This document shows, piece by piece, positions 35,994 to 50,200 of a stretch of DNA of 64,000 bases. The position numbers and the translations under genes were made by a program. Position 1 is the stretch's first letter, and each line of letters begins with the position of its first letter. The notes beneath the pieces were generated by a model. That model saw nothing but the letters and a program-made list of their open reading frames with translations, searched no databases and was not told the origin of the DNA. Source of the DNA: Nymphaea colorata (lineage: Eukaryota > Streptophyta > Magnoliopsida > Nymphaeales > Nymphaeaceae); the NCBI RefSeq assembly GCF_008831285.2, contig NW_022204507.1, positions 1,550,001 through 1,614,000 on the forward strand. Reading direction: 5' to 3'.

Positions 35994-36001
35994 CTTATAT
36001 A
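35994..36001 (-). promoter_or_regulatory. TATA box of SEC61 beta
   Basis: The minus strand reads GCCCTATATAAGCCGG, a textbook TATA box followed by the GC-richer first exon. It lies 3.8 kb from the start codon because of the 5'UTR intron. Confidence 0.7.
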
Positions 36002-39000
36002 GGGCAACCGGCCCGACGAAAAGTTGGGTCAAAATCTTTTTCTAATACGCGTTTAGAGACAATAACGCATCAAGTTATGGTTTTGTTATGAAAGAAAATC
36101 CACAACTTCTCAAAAGGACGCCCGACGTTTGGACCGATAGTGAATGGGCCATTCAACAACAACAACAACGCCCTCGACTTTTCTACAAACTCTCAAACAG
36201 CCCCTTTATTTTAAATATATTAAAATATATTATCCATTAACATTTTTAACTGTTATTAATAAAAATTTATTTTAAAAAAAATATTATCCATTAACATTTT
36301 TAACTGTTATTAATAAAAATTTATTTAAAAAAAAAAAATCATCACAAGTCACCGCTCAACGGCAGGTGATCATGCCGGTTCGACCTAATTTCAAATCTTC
36401 AGTCAAGGGCCTTTGACCCAAGGAGCTCTAGGTGTCTTAATTTTTCTTTTTAATTTACATTTAAATTTTCAAATTCTCATTTATATTGTATAAAAATTAT
36501 AAAAAATAATATTTGAGCTCCTGTCAAAATGAAACTATAGTTTGCCTCTTGAAACAAGAAAGAGTAGCTCAACCAAGGGCTAAGGGGGCAAGATACATTG
36601 GTCAAAGTTTCATTATTACCTTATCTCACTCAAATCGTTTACGTGTAACTATTCAATATATTTATGAAAAATCGATCACATCATAGGTGAATTTACTTTG
36701 AATCTTATAAATGCATTGCTTGTGAAGTATATGTTCGTGTATGTCTGATAGATCTACCTATTGTTGATTGGCGATTAGAATCAAATATTTGGAAAGAAAC
36801 GATGGTTTAATTATAGTATTGATTTCGGAATTTGTATATTTTATGGTAATTTCATAGAGTATTGCCCCACAAACTGTTTATCATGACTGAAGAATGTGAA
36901 CTTTTCACTTACAATTGTCATGAATTAAATTATAATCAAATTGCTTTGGGTCAGTTACCAATGTCTGTAATTGGAGATTACACAATTCGAACAATTATGA
37001 ACTCAACTCCAATAAAAATGTCTGGAGAAAACCTTTGATTCAAGAACGATTACCAATTAAATTAGAAATAAAAATAAGTTTTGATAAAAAAAGTAGGTAA
37101 GTTTCTTTCATGTCAAACAAATAATAACTATTATTTGTGAGGATTATAACTACTTTTGAAATATATAAATACATTTAGCCGTTATAGCCATAGCCCTTAT
37201 TTGTTTAAGTACAAATATGAAATTACTAACTTTGTTTCAACTAAAGACAAAAACAAGATTGGCCCGTTCAACTGATTGACTCAATCAACATGGGCCCGGG
37301 CCCCACTTTAATTTTTTTTTTAAATTTACATGTAAATTTTATAAAATTTTATTTGTCTTACGTAAAAATTTTGAAAAATGATCTTTCAACCCATGCCGAT
37401 GTCAAAATTTTACAACTTTAATTCGACCTCTTTCATAAAAAATATCTAGCCTCAATCCTTACCACCTAGCAATGGTCAGCTTCGTTGAAGATCGACAGCC
37501 TTACGGGTTTCATTGTGGGTCGTTCGATGAAACATTTCAAGCAACGGTCGCTACGACCCTCATTGTTTCTCGTAAAGGTCAGGTGCTCCTAGAAAGCGAG
37601 GGTTGAGCGATCCTGGATTGAAACCTTGAAGGGTGGCTGTGAAGGTTTCAGGCAAGGGCCTGCGACCCTTGCTTTATTTTGAGAAAAAATAATTTTAATT
37701 TAAAAAAAGTTTAAAACGTTAATTGATAATATATTTTAATACTTTAATAGAAAGATCTGTTTGAAAGTTTAGTGGAAGAGTTGAAGGCTGTTTTGTTGTT
37801 TTTGAAAAGATGATGATCCATTTGTTATGGACTCAAAGGTTGGCGTCTTTGTAAATTTTCATAAGAACAAAGAAAAATTTAACAACAGCCCAATTTTTTG
37901 CCAATCACATTTAGGTTCTCAAGCTTTCAACTACACCCCAACTTTTCTATCAGAATTAAAAAAATGAAATAAAAAATCACCGTCACCTCTTACTCGTCAG
38001 TGAAGGGCAACGGCGCCAACCGTCACCACCCCGCGAATCCCACAAAGGGCAACAGACATGGCGGAGCCAAGGGGTCGGCTGCAGCCCTGCCCCCTCTAAA
38101 AAAAAAGTAATAAATTATATGTAAAGTTTTAAAAATTACATTTACTTAAATAAAAATTGTTAAAAAATGATATTTTGACTATGCCAATATTGAAACTAGA
38201 ATTTGGTCCTCTTCATGAAAAATTTTTGACTTTCTCCCTATCAACAACAAGATTGATTGTTCCAACAAAAGTCAAGTGACCCTCTCCTGAAACCACTGCC
38301 CCTTATCTAATAAGAAGTTGACAGCTGGTTTACTGTAGTTGAAAGGTTGATGGCTCATTTGTTGTTGGTTCAAATGTTGAACAGTTATTTGCAATAACAA
38401 AAAAAAAAAGAAAAAAAAACATTAGTGTCCTTGATCCTCCCCTTCTCACATATGAGTATCCAAATGTTCATACAAAAAACATTGACTTGTAAAAATTAAG
38501 TTTTATGAAAACTGGTTTTTTGGCCTTGGAATCTAGCTTGTGTTTGACTCACGAGATTAGAATAATGTTTTCTAAAAAACTAGGAAACCAACCTGTTCAC
38601 GTCCTTTCAAAAATATTTGGCCATGTTTTTTAGAAATTCAGTTTTGACAGGCACGCAGCGAGGGCTATGCATATGTGCCAAACTAAACAAGTTAACACAA
38701 AAGAATTACAGCGATTCATAAGGGAAAAACATACATTTGTTTTAGCTGGAGGGAAAAGATGACTTTCACGACGCCAATGGTAACGTCTTTGGGCAATGAT
38801 GTTTACACGTCCGACCGGATCTTCTTGTCGCACGGGAGATTCAAAGTCAAATTTGGAGGCCAATTTTAAATTTGATGTAGTCGTTCTGGCCTTTACATTC
38901 TGGAAACGACGACCATTCCTCCTTGAATTTTCGAAGTCAACAATAGCATTCTTCTTTATAAAAAAAAAGAAAAGAAAAAAAATAACACTGAATGCCTTAT

Positions 39001-40368
39001 ATTTTGTTCGAAAATTAGTACATAGCGCATGGGAACGACTCGTCATCTTATCTATATCACCAAATTGGGCGACATCAAAAGATTAAAACCCGGTGATAGC
39101 AATAGATGGAGTGGGAGGTCCCAAAGAATGTACTAAAGTCGAAGTCTAATTACCAACCGAAGCTCAGGTGATGTTGGTCAGCCATGGCATTACGGAAACT
39201 GTTAAAAGGAAAGCATTAAATCATAGAATTTAACCAATTTGTTAAGTCAAAACAGTTTCCCGAGAAGAAACATTCTGAATTTGGTAAAATTAAGAGTATA
39301 CGTTTTTGGAAGATGGCAAATTGTATCAATGATGGAAATTTTCAACTAAAATGGAGAAAGACTTGTAGACAAGGCAATGAAATCAAGTTTACTAAAATAA
39401 CTGGAAAATAATATTAACGATACTAAACAAGAACAAACCAAGAAAAATTAAATGGGGCATTTGGATAACACCCCAAAACCAATTTTTGAAAGTAAAGATT
39501 GGTTTCCTTCTAAAGCGCTGTTTCAGGCTTGTTTAGACGGCAACAAAAATGAGTTTTGTCAAAACTATTTTTAAAAGGGATCCTAGCACCCCAGGCTTTT
39601 TTTTAAAAAAATATAATCCGGTCTTTTTACCGAAATACATAAGCAAGTTTTCACAAAACCACCTTTTTATGAGTATGTCATCCGCACGGTACCCAAAAGT
39701 AATAATGAATAGTGAGATGAGTAGATTTGCCCAGAAGATAGTTTTTTTATCGCCTGGAGTCTGAATCAGAAGATTCACATTGACTTGCCATGTTCAAAGA
39801 TTTTACTACTGGTTTTACAAAACATCCATGATGCCACCGTATTACATGATCTTGGCCTTAAAAGGGCAGGCTAAGTTCTTCCCCTTGCCAACTGGACAGG
39901 TCTACTTCTCCCGAGTTCTAAAAGCACAGCAACAAAGTGTTGTCTAGCAGAAAATATATAGCTAATGCTTCTTTCACAAATGCCGTTCAATTAAAGTTTA
40001 CAAAATTTCAATAAATAACATGCCCAAATGGAAGTATACAAAATTTATCTGCTCTACATCACAGAGCAGCATATATAACAAGAAATGAAAAATTAATGGC
40101 TAAATTACAAAAAAGCGACTGACCATGTGGCCAAATTACGGAAATTTGACTCATCATACACACGCTCAAGGAGTGGTTTCACTGCCAAAGAGTTCCTCTC
40201 CACGTCCTTGAAACTTGCCCGTAACAAAGGGAACAGAACCAACAGAGGTGAACTTGTATCCGAGAGTTTTGGCACCGGAGAGCTAAAACAGGGAGTTACT
40301 AACGAAAGAGTTTTGGCACCTTAGAGTCAAAGCTGGGCATTGCTGCAGAAAGGGTTTGGCCCCAAGTG
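36002..40368. other. intergenic region between SEC61 beta and UTP21
   Basis: No gene is seen. There is a 54-bp tandem duplication at about 36,230-36,332 (ATTATCCATTAACATTTTTA, twice). AT-rich blocks with ACATTTAAATTTT or ACATGTAAATTTT motifs recur near 36,460, 37,330 and 38,120, suggesting copies of one old repeat. A Tip100-like hAT terminus lies at 38,060-38,100. The stretch just below 40,368 is presumably the UTP21 3'UTR. The minus-strand frame at 39,046-38,630 has no recognisable content. Confidence 0.5.
36230..36332. repeat. 54-bp tandem duplication
   Basis: Two adjacent units contain ATTATCCATTAACATTTTTA then ACTGTTATTAATAAAAATTT, ending in A runs of different length. Confidence 0.85.
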
Positions 40369-41268
40369 TTAAAGCTGGGAGTTGCTGAGGAAGGTCACCA
40401 TGCATCTTGCACCCTGAAACATCCTATCTAATCTTTGCCAAATTGAGTTTTGAACCTCAAGAAGCTTCCCTGCCTTGTCCAATAGGGTCGGCTGGCATCT
40501 GACAGTTTCACCATGTATCTGCTCATATAAGAGAAAATGATAACATATGTCAGATTCTTTCCTGATATCCAAGACATTAAGGCCAGTTTATGGATTAGGA
40601 TGTAAAATGCACATCAAAATTACTTATCACAATAGCTTCCTCTTAGTTGGATTTCAGGTCCAGTGTCTCAACTCATGGAACTCACCTTCTAAACCAGACC
40701 ATGTCAGGCACAGTACTATGGTAAGTCTGCGTCCTAACTGTAGGTAATCATTCACAAAGGCTCTGTGAATTTGGTTAAGCAGGTTGGCTTAAGGCCTCCA
40801 AATAGACAGAGGTTCGGAGCACAAAATACATCCGTCTCCTTTGCCTCAAGGCATAATCATAGCTAGGCAGTTTGCACTTTGCACTATGCAAAGTAATTGA
40901 GTACATTGAAAGGACGACAACAAGGTATGTTAAACATACGCCTTCCAAATCATCAAATCCATGATATCCAATAGGCTCAATTGTTAGCACTATCTAAGAG
41001 GGGAAGAAGGCATTCCCTTGACAGCATATCACAAGTATCAAATTATTGATGCTTACCATCAAAAATAGCCTGATCATAGCCTGGATGAACTCAAAGTTGT
41101 TGCTGCGGGACAGCTCATGGGTAAAGTAGTCCAGAATCAAATCAATTGAATGAATTTCTTCTGTGTGGTCATTATTTTCTAGATCTTCATCCGTGATTTG
41201 CAGAATACGAAGCTCCAGGTCCAGCGCTGATGGAGAGAGACTCTTAAGGTACTCTGTCAAAGGCTCAA
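40369..41268 (-). CDS. UTP21: UTP21 last two exons (C-terminal Utp21 domain)
   Basis: Exon 41,268-41,057 (acceptor GTGGCAG, donor ATG|GTAAGC) starts with the last two bases of a codon begun 18 kb away and encodes [21 protein letters not shown] (first residue from the split codon) through [11 protein letters not shown]. Exon 40,518-40,369 (acceptor TGAGCAG) encodes IHGETVRCQ to SNSQL and the TAA stop at 40,371-40,369. These are the most conserved residues of the Utp21 domain, so the distal part of the gene is still under constraint. Confidence 0.95.
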
Positions 41269-44200
41269 CTGCCACAAACGAAGACCAAAAAAAAAAAAAT
41301 TAAGTGCAAATAAGAAATCCGCTCAAACAACAGGATCTCAATACCATGCAAAATGGGCTAAGCTCGTACTACCGCTATTCTGAAACTAACTCAATGTCTA
41401 ACTTTAGCAGTTTATATAACTAATTTACTTTAGAGCATTGGCTGCATAATATACATGAAATTACAAGTCTAGCAATTAAGGTATGCACAAGTGTGTTAAA
41501 ACTTAAAAATAATTTGCACCTTTAATGAAATAAGTTAAAAGCTTGATAGGCCATTATAACCCTTCATCCATTTTTTGCTGAAATAAGTTAAAAGCATGAT
41601 AGACCATTATATCCATTCATCCATTTTTTGCGACAGGAACCAACAAACCATCAACATGGCTACAATTGGTCACTGTAAGAGTATGTTTGCTTGAGCTGGA
41701 CAGGGTGTCTGCAACAACTGTCTAAGATACCCCTGCCTATGACACGGTGTCAACACAAAATTTCTATTGCACCCTTAAAGGTGCAACAAAAATTTTAGAA
41801 TAAAGTTGTAAATTTGGGGAAATGGGACTGGGTGCCACTGACACCCAGTTGAGTACAGCGGCCATGGACTGGCTTATGCTTAAGACCGTTCAACCCAAAC
41901 ACACACACCCTAACATTTAACCTTCTTAAAACATGAATTTGTTAGTTCTAAATATGGTTAAATAACTCATGTCAAGTCTTATTGCAGTAATAAATACTGA
42001 ATTTGGCTTGGCTCCAAATTGATTTTTTCCAAGCTGATAAATATCTGGTCAATTTGTGGTCCTGCCTTTATTAGCCACTATAATCTATACCCATCTGACC
42101 ATATGCTTATCAAAAGCATTATTGACGCAGTATAATTTAGAGTTGGATTGGATCCTGTATTAGGATCCGTTTAGAATTTGGATAGGCTTGTTTGGTTATT
42201 GATATTATTTCGGGGTCTGGATCAATTGGGATTTAAGGCCAGGCCTCTTAAAAAGGCATTTTTTGTTTTTTTTAGGGCTAATTGATGTTGAGAAAACTTT
42301 AATTTCCCTTTGTTATTGAATCCCGCATTTTTTCCTGCATTTTCCCTTCTGACCTTGTTTTCTGGTGCTTTTGCCACAGGGATTAGAGTGAGGACCTCTA
42401 ATTACTGCATCAGATTGGTACCAAAGCCCAGGTTTTTTCCTCGATCTTTGCAATGGCTGAAATCTCGAGAAACGACCCTGTCAAAAAACAAAAAAGGAAC
42501 CTGAAAATTTCAAAAAAAAAAAGAAAAAAAACCTCGTAGCTTAAACTCGTGAAAAACAGGTCACACAGAGGAAAGGCCGATTCAAATGAAGAAATCTAAC
42601 CAAGAAACCCTAAATTGGATGAATCGAGCCCTAACGAAGATGGTGTTATAGGTGGGGTGCCCAAGTGTCCTCGGCTTGAAATCCAGTACTAGAAATGCAT
42701 CACTATAGAACCATTGCCAACAAGGGTTTACCGAATATATAACCAATTTGAGCTCGTTGTAAAGCTGATGCGTCATTTAAATCACAATAAGACAGCAAAT
42801 CGGCCAAAACCATGCCAACCCCTATAAGATGGACAGACAATGTGTGATGCCTTACCATAGTCCTTTCCCCTAATAGAACTAGACTCCCCACTAGGTAATA
42901 AGGCAAGCTTTTACCCTTAAATTTAAAGGTGTAAGTGTTCTGGAGGACTATCGTGAATGACTCTGTAGTCATACTGCCACGGACACCTAATAAGATATGA
43001 CTAGCAGTCATAAGGGATACATCACACCAAACCTCATCCTTGTAGTGGTCACCCATGGAAATTTTCACTAAACACCTATGGATGATAGGGACTTCATCTC
43101 CCTCCTTAAACCACAACACCTTAAAGGGATTGGGTAGTTTCTTAGTTTGTAGGTGTAACTTATCAACAATATTTTGAGAAACCATGTTCTCATACAACCC
43201 ACTATCAATAATGACAATGCAAACATACCCATCACAGTAACACTTAGTCCTAGGAGAACTGTTTCGCAACCACTTATGGTTGGACAGGCACTTTAAGGGT
43301 TGCTAAGACATGACGCATGGCTAAGAGGTTATAGATGACGTCACCGTTATATGCGACAACCACTTCATCAGTGGTGGAGGCAGTCTCTGACTCATTTTGG
43401 GAACCTCATCATCGGATTTAACAGTGTCGTCTGTAGGTTCGGCCATGACAGTTCGTTTGACGACATTAGGACACTGTGACTGGATATGACATGACTCTTG
43501 ATATTTGAAGCAATGGTGGAAACCATCAGACTTCGACAAACGAGACTCCTGTTTATGCCTTGGGGACTCTTGGTCTACCGACACTGTTGTAGAACAATTG
43601 AAAGCATCTTTAATAGAAGAACGAAGACCAACGATATACCTCGTGACCTATTGGTGCTTAGTTGCTGCCACCTACACACACAATGACAGGCAATGAAATT
43701 CTTCAAGTGTATTTTGTCACAGTCCTAGGCCCCTAGTGAAGCTGAAGATACTCCTGGTCTTAGCAAAGCAAGATGGGACGAACTTTGTCTGCATCAACTG
43801 CTGCATCTCGACCCATGCACAAATAATGTCTTATCCCTATCTCATCCTTGACCTTTGCAGTTCGACCACCACATCTGTACAAGCCCCTGTAGTAAGATGC
43901 TAAAGGAGCTCGTCAGTGCTCTAGAACATCATGGTAGTCCAACGTGAATTGCATTGCATAAGTCCACTTAAAAAATGATTGCATCAAATTTGCCGGTTGA
44001 CTCAGGCCTATGTTGTTAAGGCCTTGCCTAGGCATGAACTAAAGCCTGAGTCGACACTCCTAGGCAACAAGATATGTGTCGGCGTTTAGGCTGCTGCCTA
44101 GGCACCAACACGCCTAGCCCATGGGAAAGTGAAAAGTTGTTCCCTTTCAATTAAAGCTCCTTAATTGAGTATATATTGTTATGTACTTGTTAAGGGCTGG

Positions 44201-47200
44201 AGCCCATGGGTCAGGGATCCGTTTCAGTAGAGTCGCAGATCGGGTGGATATTAGGTGACAATAAACCCGCCCCAATCTAAAGAATCTGAGTATATAAGTT
44301 TCTTAGTGACTTAAACCTAATTACGAATGAGATATTAGAGATTGCAGTGGAGGTTGGGCTTTCACCGAAGCAGAGTGCGTGAGTTGTCTTCCTCTGTTAG
44401 TCCTAGGCTAACAAATTGGTATCAGAGCCATGGCCAACCCCAACAACGTAACCTCAAAGGACGTCATGGCAACTGTGGAGGCGCACAGGGAGCGATGGAG
44501 GAAACAATGGCGTTGATGAATCAGAGGCTGTATGCAGTCGAAATCTAGAACTAGGAGGCAGAAGATTGGATGCAAGCATTCATGGCTGATAAGCACGCGT
44601 TGGTGACAATGATCAAGGGCATCCTTCCGCCGAATCGTGGATTGGGGTCGCCCAGTACCGAACGAACAAAAATAGCAAACGGTGAGTTCTGTTGACCTCG
44701 ACCCCCTCCTTCTTTCCCTCCTCCTCCTCCTTCGCCAGGCAACGCACCTGATTCGGAGTTCACCGGAGGAAACAGCGGACCTGGCGCAAGGCCTTGGAAG
44801 CAGCCTAGAATGGACTTCCCGTGATTCTCAGGAGAGGACCCTCCGTGTTGGATCTTCAAGGTAGAGCAATTCTTTGAATGTCATGGAATCACCAGTGACC
44901 AAAGAGTGGGTCACGCTGCCATATACTTCGACGAATCTGCTATCAAGTGATACATATGGTTGGTGATGCAACATAGCAGACCGGCATGGGATGGGCTAGT
45001 CGACGCCATGAAATCACGTTTTTGGACCTTAGACGTTTCTTGACTACAACGTCGAATTGTCCCCTATCAAACAGCGGGGATCTATCGTCGATTACCAGGA
45101 GCGCTTTGAGGAGCATAGTAACATGGTCAGAGGATGGCCGACTGAAGCACTGGTGGGAGCATTCCTAGGTGGCCTAAAGGAGGAAATCAGGATTGAGGTG
45201 CAGACTGCCGAACCCCGCACGCTTCCAAACTGTTTTGAGATAGCATGAATGGTGGAAGAGAAGCACAGGTGTCTCGGAGAAAACAATAGGCTATGGGGTA
45301 TTGATAGAGGCAGCCAGAGCCTCGGATCACGAGCAAAGAATGCACCGCCACAAATGTATGAATCAAAACAACATCTAGCCCCTCGACAGGTGATTAGGCA
45401 TCTCACACCTGTATTAAGGACAAACGACGCAAAGGGATATGTTTCCACTGAGACCAACCATGATCACCGCCTGTAGAAAGTTACACATGTATTTGGTGGA
45501 CGAAGAAGACGAGCCACCTGGTGGGGAAGAAACCACTGCGCCAGATGAAGAGATGTTGGGGGAGTCTTCAGCCAGTTTACCGCCAGAGATTTCTCCCCAC
45601 GCTTTAGCGGTAAAACGAAGTGCCCCAATTAATGTGAATTGACGGATCATTGAGAGGGCACAGAGTCAGAGTCAGTGTGCTGGTGGACACGAGCTCCACC
45701 CACAATTTCATAGCGAAGAAGACAGCTAAGGCGTTAGGTTGCACAATTGAGCAGCAGCCAACGTTCAATGTGGGGGTGGGAGACGGGAGCACACTGAAAT
45801 GCAACGGCAGATGTTCACTTAAAACGCTAGAAATTCAGGGCCACAAATTGTTAGTCGAGCCATTCACCTTGGCTATGGCGGGAGCCGAATTAGTACTGGG
45901 AATCCAATGGTTGGCAGCCTGGCCGAAGTGGTGTGGGATTTTGTAGGCATGCAGATGCATTTTGACCAAAATGGAGGGAGCGGACAGACCCTAACCGCGG
46001 CTGCTAAGAAGCCAAATGGGGAACAACCTGTTGCCAAAATATTAAAAGGTAAGGCTGCATCCCTAATGTTGCTGGTGAAGTCTGATTAGGAACTAGATGA
46101 CGCGACAGATGGTCGACGCTGGCGAGGAGGAATCAACTCCAAACGCTTAGAGGAGCTGCTGAAGGAATTCAACAATTTATTCAAAGCGCCAAGAGGACTG
46201 CCCAACAAGAGGAAGTGATCACAACATCGAGCTACAGCCAGGGGCCAAGGCTGTGAAACTGCGCCCCTACAGGTACAACCACAATCAAAAGGAGAACTTG
46301 GAGAAAATGGTGCGAGAGATGCTTAAAGATGGCATTATCCAGCCTAGTCACAGCCCCTTCGCTTCTTCGGCACTGCTAGTCAAGAAAAAAGACGATAGTT
46401 GGCGATTTTGCGTAGATTATTGAGCTCGCAACGCTATCATAGTAAAAAGCTGCTACCCCATTCCTATAATTGAAGACCTTTTGGATGAATTACATGGGGC
46501 TGTTTATATTTCGAAGCTAGATCTCCGAGCAGGTTATCACCAAATAAGGGTGAATCCCGCGAACGTCCCCAAGACAACATGTAGAACTCATGATGGGCTG
46601 TACGAGTTCAAGGTCATGCCCTTCGGGCTGACTAATGCCCCAGCCACCTTCCAGTCATTGATGAATGATGTGTTCAGACCATTCCTACGCCAATTTGTGT
46701 TGGTATTTTTCGACAATATCCTAGTATATAATGCAAGAGCAAAGGAGCATTTGAGGCACTTCCGACTGGTTTTATCCACTATTCAGCAGCACCAATTGCA
46801 TGCAAAAATGGCTCAGTGTGTCTTCGGAACAGGGCAGCTTGCCTATTTGGGGCATGTAATCATTAAGGGAAAAGTAGAGATGGAAGGGGATAAGGTGGAG
46901 GCCATACGAAGATGGAAACCTCCAAAATCTGTCAAGGAGCTGTGTTGGGCCTTGCCAGTTATTACCATAAATTTGTGCAAGGTTATGGCTGGATCACTAC
47001 ACCACTGGTAGAGCTGACAAAGAGAGAGGTTCAGGTGGGAAGGCCAAGAGGAAGATGCATTTGAAAGGCTAAAACAGGCCATCACAACTGCTATGGCTAG
47101 ATCGCTACACCACTGGTAGAGCTGACAAAGAGAGACAGGTTCAAGTGGGAAGGCCAAGAGGAAGATGCATTTGAAAGGCTAAAACAGGCCATCACAACCG

Positions 47201-50200
47201 CACGTATCCTAAGGATGCCCAACTTCAATCTTCCTTTCATGGTGGAGAATGATGCATCAAGCCAATGAGTGGGAGCTGTCCTCAGCCAAGAGCACCTGCC
47301 CATCGCCTTTTTCAGCAAAATGTTGGGGCCTTCATTTAAAGCAAGGTCAGCCTATGAAGAATAATTGATGGCCATCGTACTTGCAGTCCTGAAATGGAAA
47401 CAATATCTGATGGGCCGCCGTTTCAAGGTGGTAACCGACCACCATAGCCTCGAATACTACTGCAGCAACAGTCCTTGTCCCCTATCTTACAACGCTGGAT
47501 TGTTAAACTCATGGGCTTTGATTTTGAGATACAGTTTCGAAAAGGGAAGGTGAACCCAGTGGCGAACGGAATGTCATGCGCCAGCAATCAATTGGATGAG
47601 TCTCTAATGACCCTAATGACTTTTTCTCAGACACAAATAGAGCTGTGGGATAGGATTAAACAGGTGCATCAGACAACCGCCTCTATACAAGACATAGGGA
47701 TGCACATAAGCAACAGCCCGACCAAATGCTATGGGTATGTGTGGCGAGAACCATACATGTAATACCAAGGAAGGGGTTTATACCTCTGGAACCGGAGTTG
47801 AGGAAGACGCTTCTGGAGCATTTCCATAACTCCAAGGCAGCAAGCCATAAGGGAGTGGAAAGGACATATAGGCGGATGCGATCCTCTTTCTATTGGCTTG
47901 GAATGAAGAGGTCAAACACAGATTATGTTAGGAGGTGCTAAGTCTGCCAACAAAACAAGAATGAACCACAAGGTTACTTCAACCACTTCCTGTTCCGGAC
48001 CGCATTGGGGAAGATATCTCCATGGACTTCGTGGAAGGGCTGCCCAAATTTAGGGGAAAGTCAGTCATTTTGGTGGTGGTAGATCGTCTATCGAGACAGG
48101 CCCATTTCATAGGATTAGCCCACCCCTTTTCCGTGAAGACAATCACTAGAGCTTTCCATGACTACATGGGCAAACTCCATGGCATGCCTCGAACGATAGT
48201 CAGCAATCGAGACTCTCTCTTTCTAAGCTCATTTTGGAAGGAATACTTCCAACTTCAAGGCTCCAAGCTGTAGATGTCGACAGTCTATCATCCGCAATAA
48301 GATGGGTAGACGGAGATAGTAAAAACAAAAGCCTCGAAACTTACCTCAGATGTTTCACAGGAGCATCCAAAACTGTGGGTAGACTACTTGAGCTGGGCTA
48401 AATATGCTTATAACACAGGCTAGCACTCTTCTACAGGGAAGACACCCTTCGAAGCTGTCTATGAACGCCCCCCCCCCCCACCTGACCTAAAGAGATACCA
48501 ACAAGGAACAACAAGGGAGGAAGATGTAGATGTCCAATTGAGGTGCAAGGATGTAGTCCTCCAAGATCTCAAACAACACTTGTTGTTGCCCGAAATCACA
48601 TGGTGAAACAGTATAACAGGAGACACCAAGACTTGCAGCTGAAGGAAGGAGACTGGGTCTTCCTTCGACGCCCTACCCATGGCATGGGCTCAGCAGTAAA
48701 GAACGACAGTGACAAGCTTGCACCAAGGTTTGTTGGCCCATACCAAGTTAAAAGGAGGATACACTCTGTAGCTTATGTAACTTGGGTTGCCTGTAGGGAG
48801 TTTAATCCACCCAGTGTTTCACGTTTCAAAGTTGAAAACATGTTTCAATCCATCCATCAGTATGGAGGCCAGCGCTGCTCCTACACTAACTAAACCAGCA
48901 GCCCTATACCCCTACCACAGGTTGGAAACTCGAAGGGTGAGACAAGGGAAGCAGCTACAGACGGAATGGCTCATTGAGTGGAACACTTATGATGATCCGC
49001 CAACAACCTGGGAGTTATGAGAAAACATTCAGTCTTGTTTTCCCGAATTTACACCTTGATGATGTTATAGCCAGAGAGAGAGAAGCCAAAAGAATTGTCA
49101 TTAACATTACCCTAATCTCAAGTTGAAGAGACTAGGGCTGGCGGTACATCATTTACAATATTAGCCCAAGCAACATTGTATAATATTAAAAGACCTACAT
49201 TCTAATATTGCAGAAACACTCTAGTCGATTGGTTAGAGTATCTAACACTCCCCCTCAAGCTAGAGCATATATATCCATCATGTTCAGCTTGTTACAACCT
49301 CTTAGGAAATCGCCTATGGGGAGAGCCTTGGTAAAAATATCAACAGCCTGATCTTTTGAGGAGACACGAACTGTGTTAATAACACATTCTTGTACTCGGT
49401 CCGAATTCAAAGTGCTTCGTCCTCTCAATGAAGACAGGATTGTTTGCGATATAGGTTCCTGCCCTATTACCACAATACATCTTCATTGGGAGATTCACCG
49501 AAATGGCCAAATCTAGAAACACTGATTTAACCCATGTCATTTCAGCTGTAATTTGAGTCATAGCCCTATATTCAGACTCAACATTAGATCGAGCCACCAT
49601 ATTCTGCTTCTTGCTCCTCCAAGAAATTAGATTGCCCACCACAAAGACACAAAAACCTGTAGTAGACTTCCTATCATCTACATACCCTGTATAATCAGCA
49701 TCACTATAAGCTTCTATGTCAACACATTCTCCCTTTTGAACCATAACCCCTTGCCCAGGGCTGATTTTAAGTATCTGACTACCATTAGAGCAACCTCCCA
49801 ATGAACCTTCTGGGGTTTTTTCATGAATTGACTTAGCTTATTCACAACAAAGCTAATGTCAAGACGCATGACAATCAAATATAAAAGATTCCCTATCAGA
49901 GATCTGTACGATCTAGAGTCAAAATGCTCTAATTCATCATGAATATGAACGCGAGGATTCATAGAAAGTGCGACACGTTTAGCCCCCAATAAACCTACTT
50001 ACTACAGAAGATCAATAACATATTTTCTTTGAGACACTACAACTCCTTTACTACTACAGGCCACATCAATACCAAAAAAATAACAGAGTTGTCCAAGATC
50101 TTTTGTGACAAAAGTGTTACTGTAGAAACTCCTTTGTCTGGGCTATCTCTTAATGACTTCCCCCGATGAGAACAATATCATCAACATATACAATCAATAT

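Noticed and set aside
38630-39046. 138-codon minus-strand frame upstream of SEC61 beta
   Set aside because: Contains a poly-Phe stretch from a T run and no conserved motif; probably chance.
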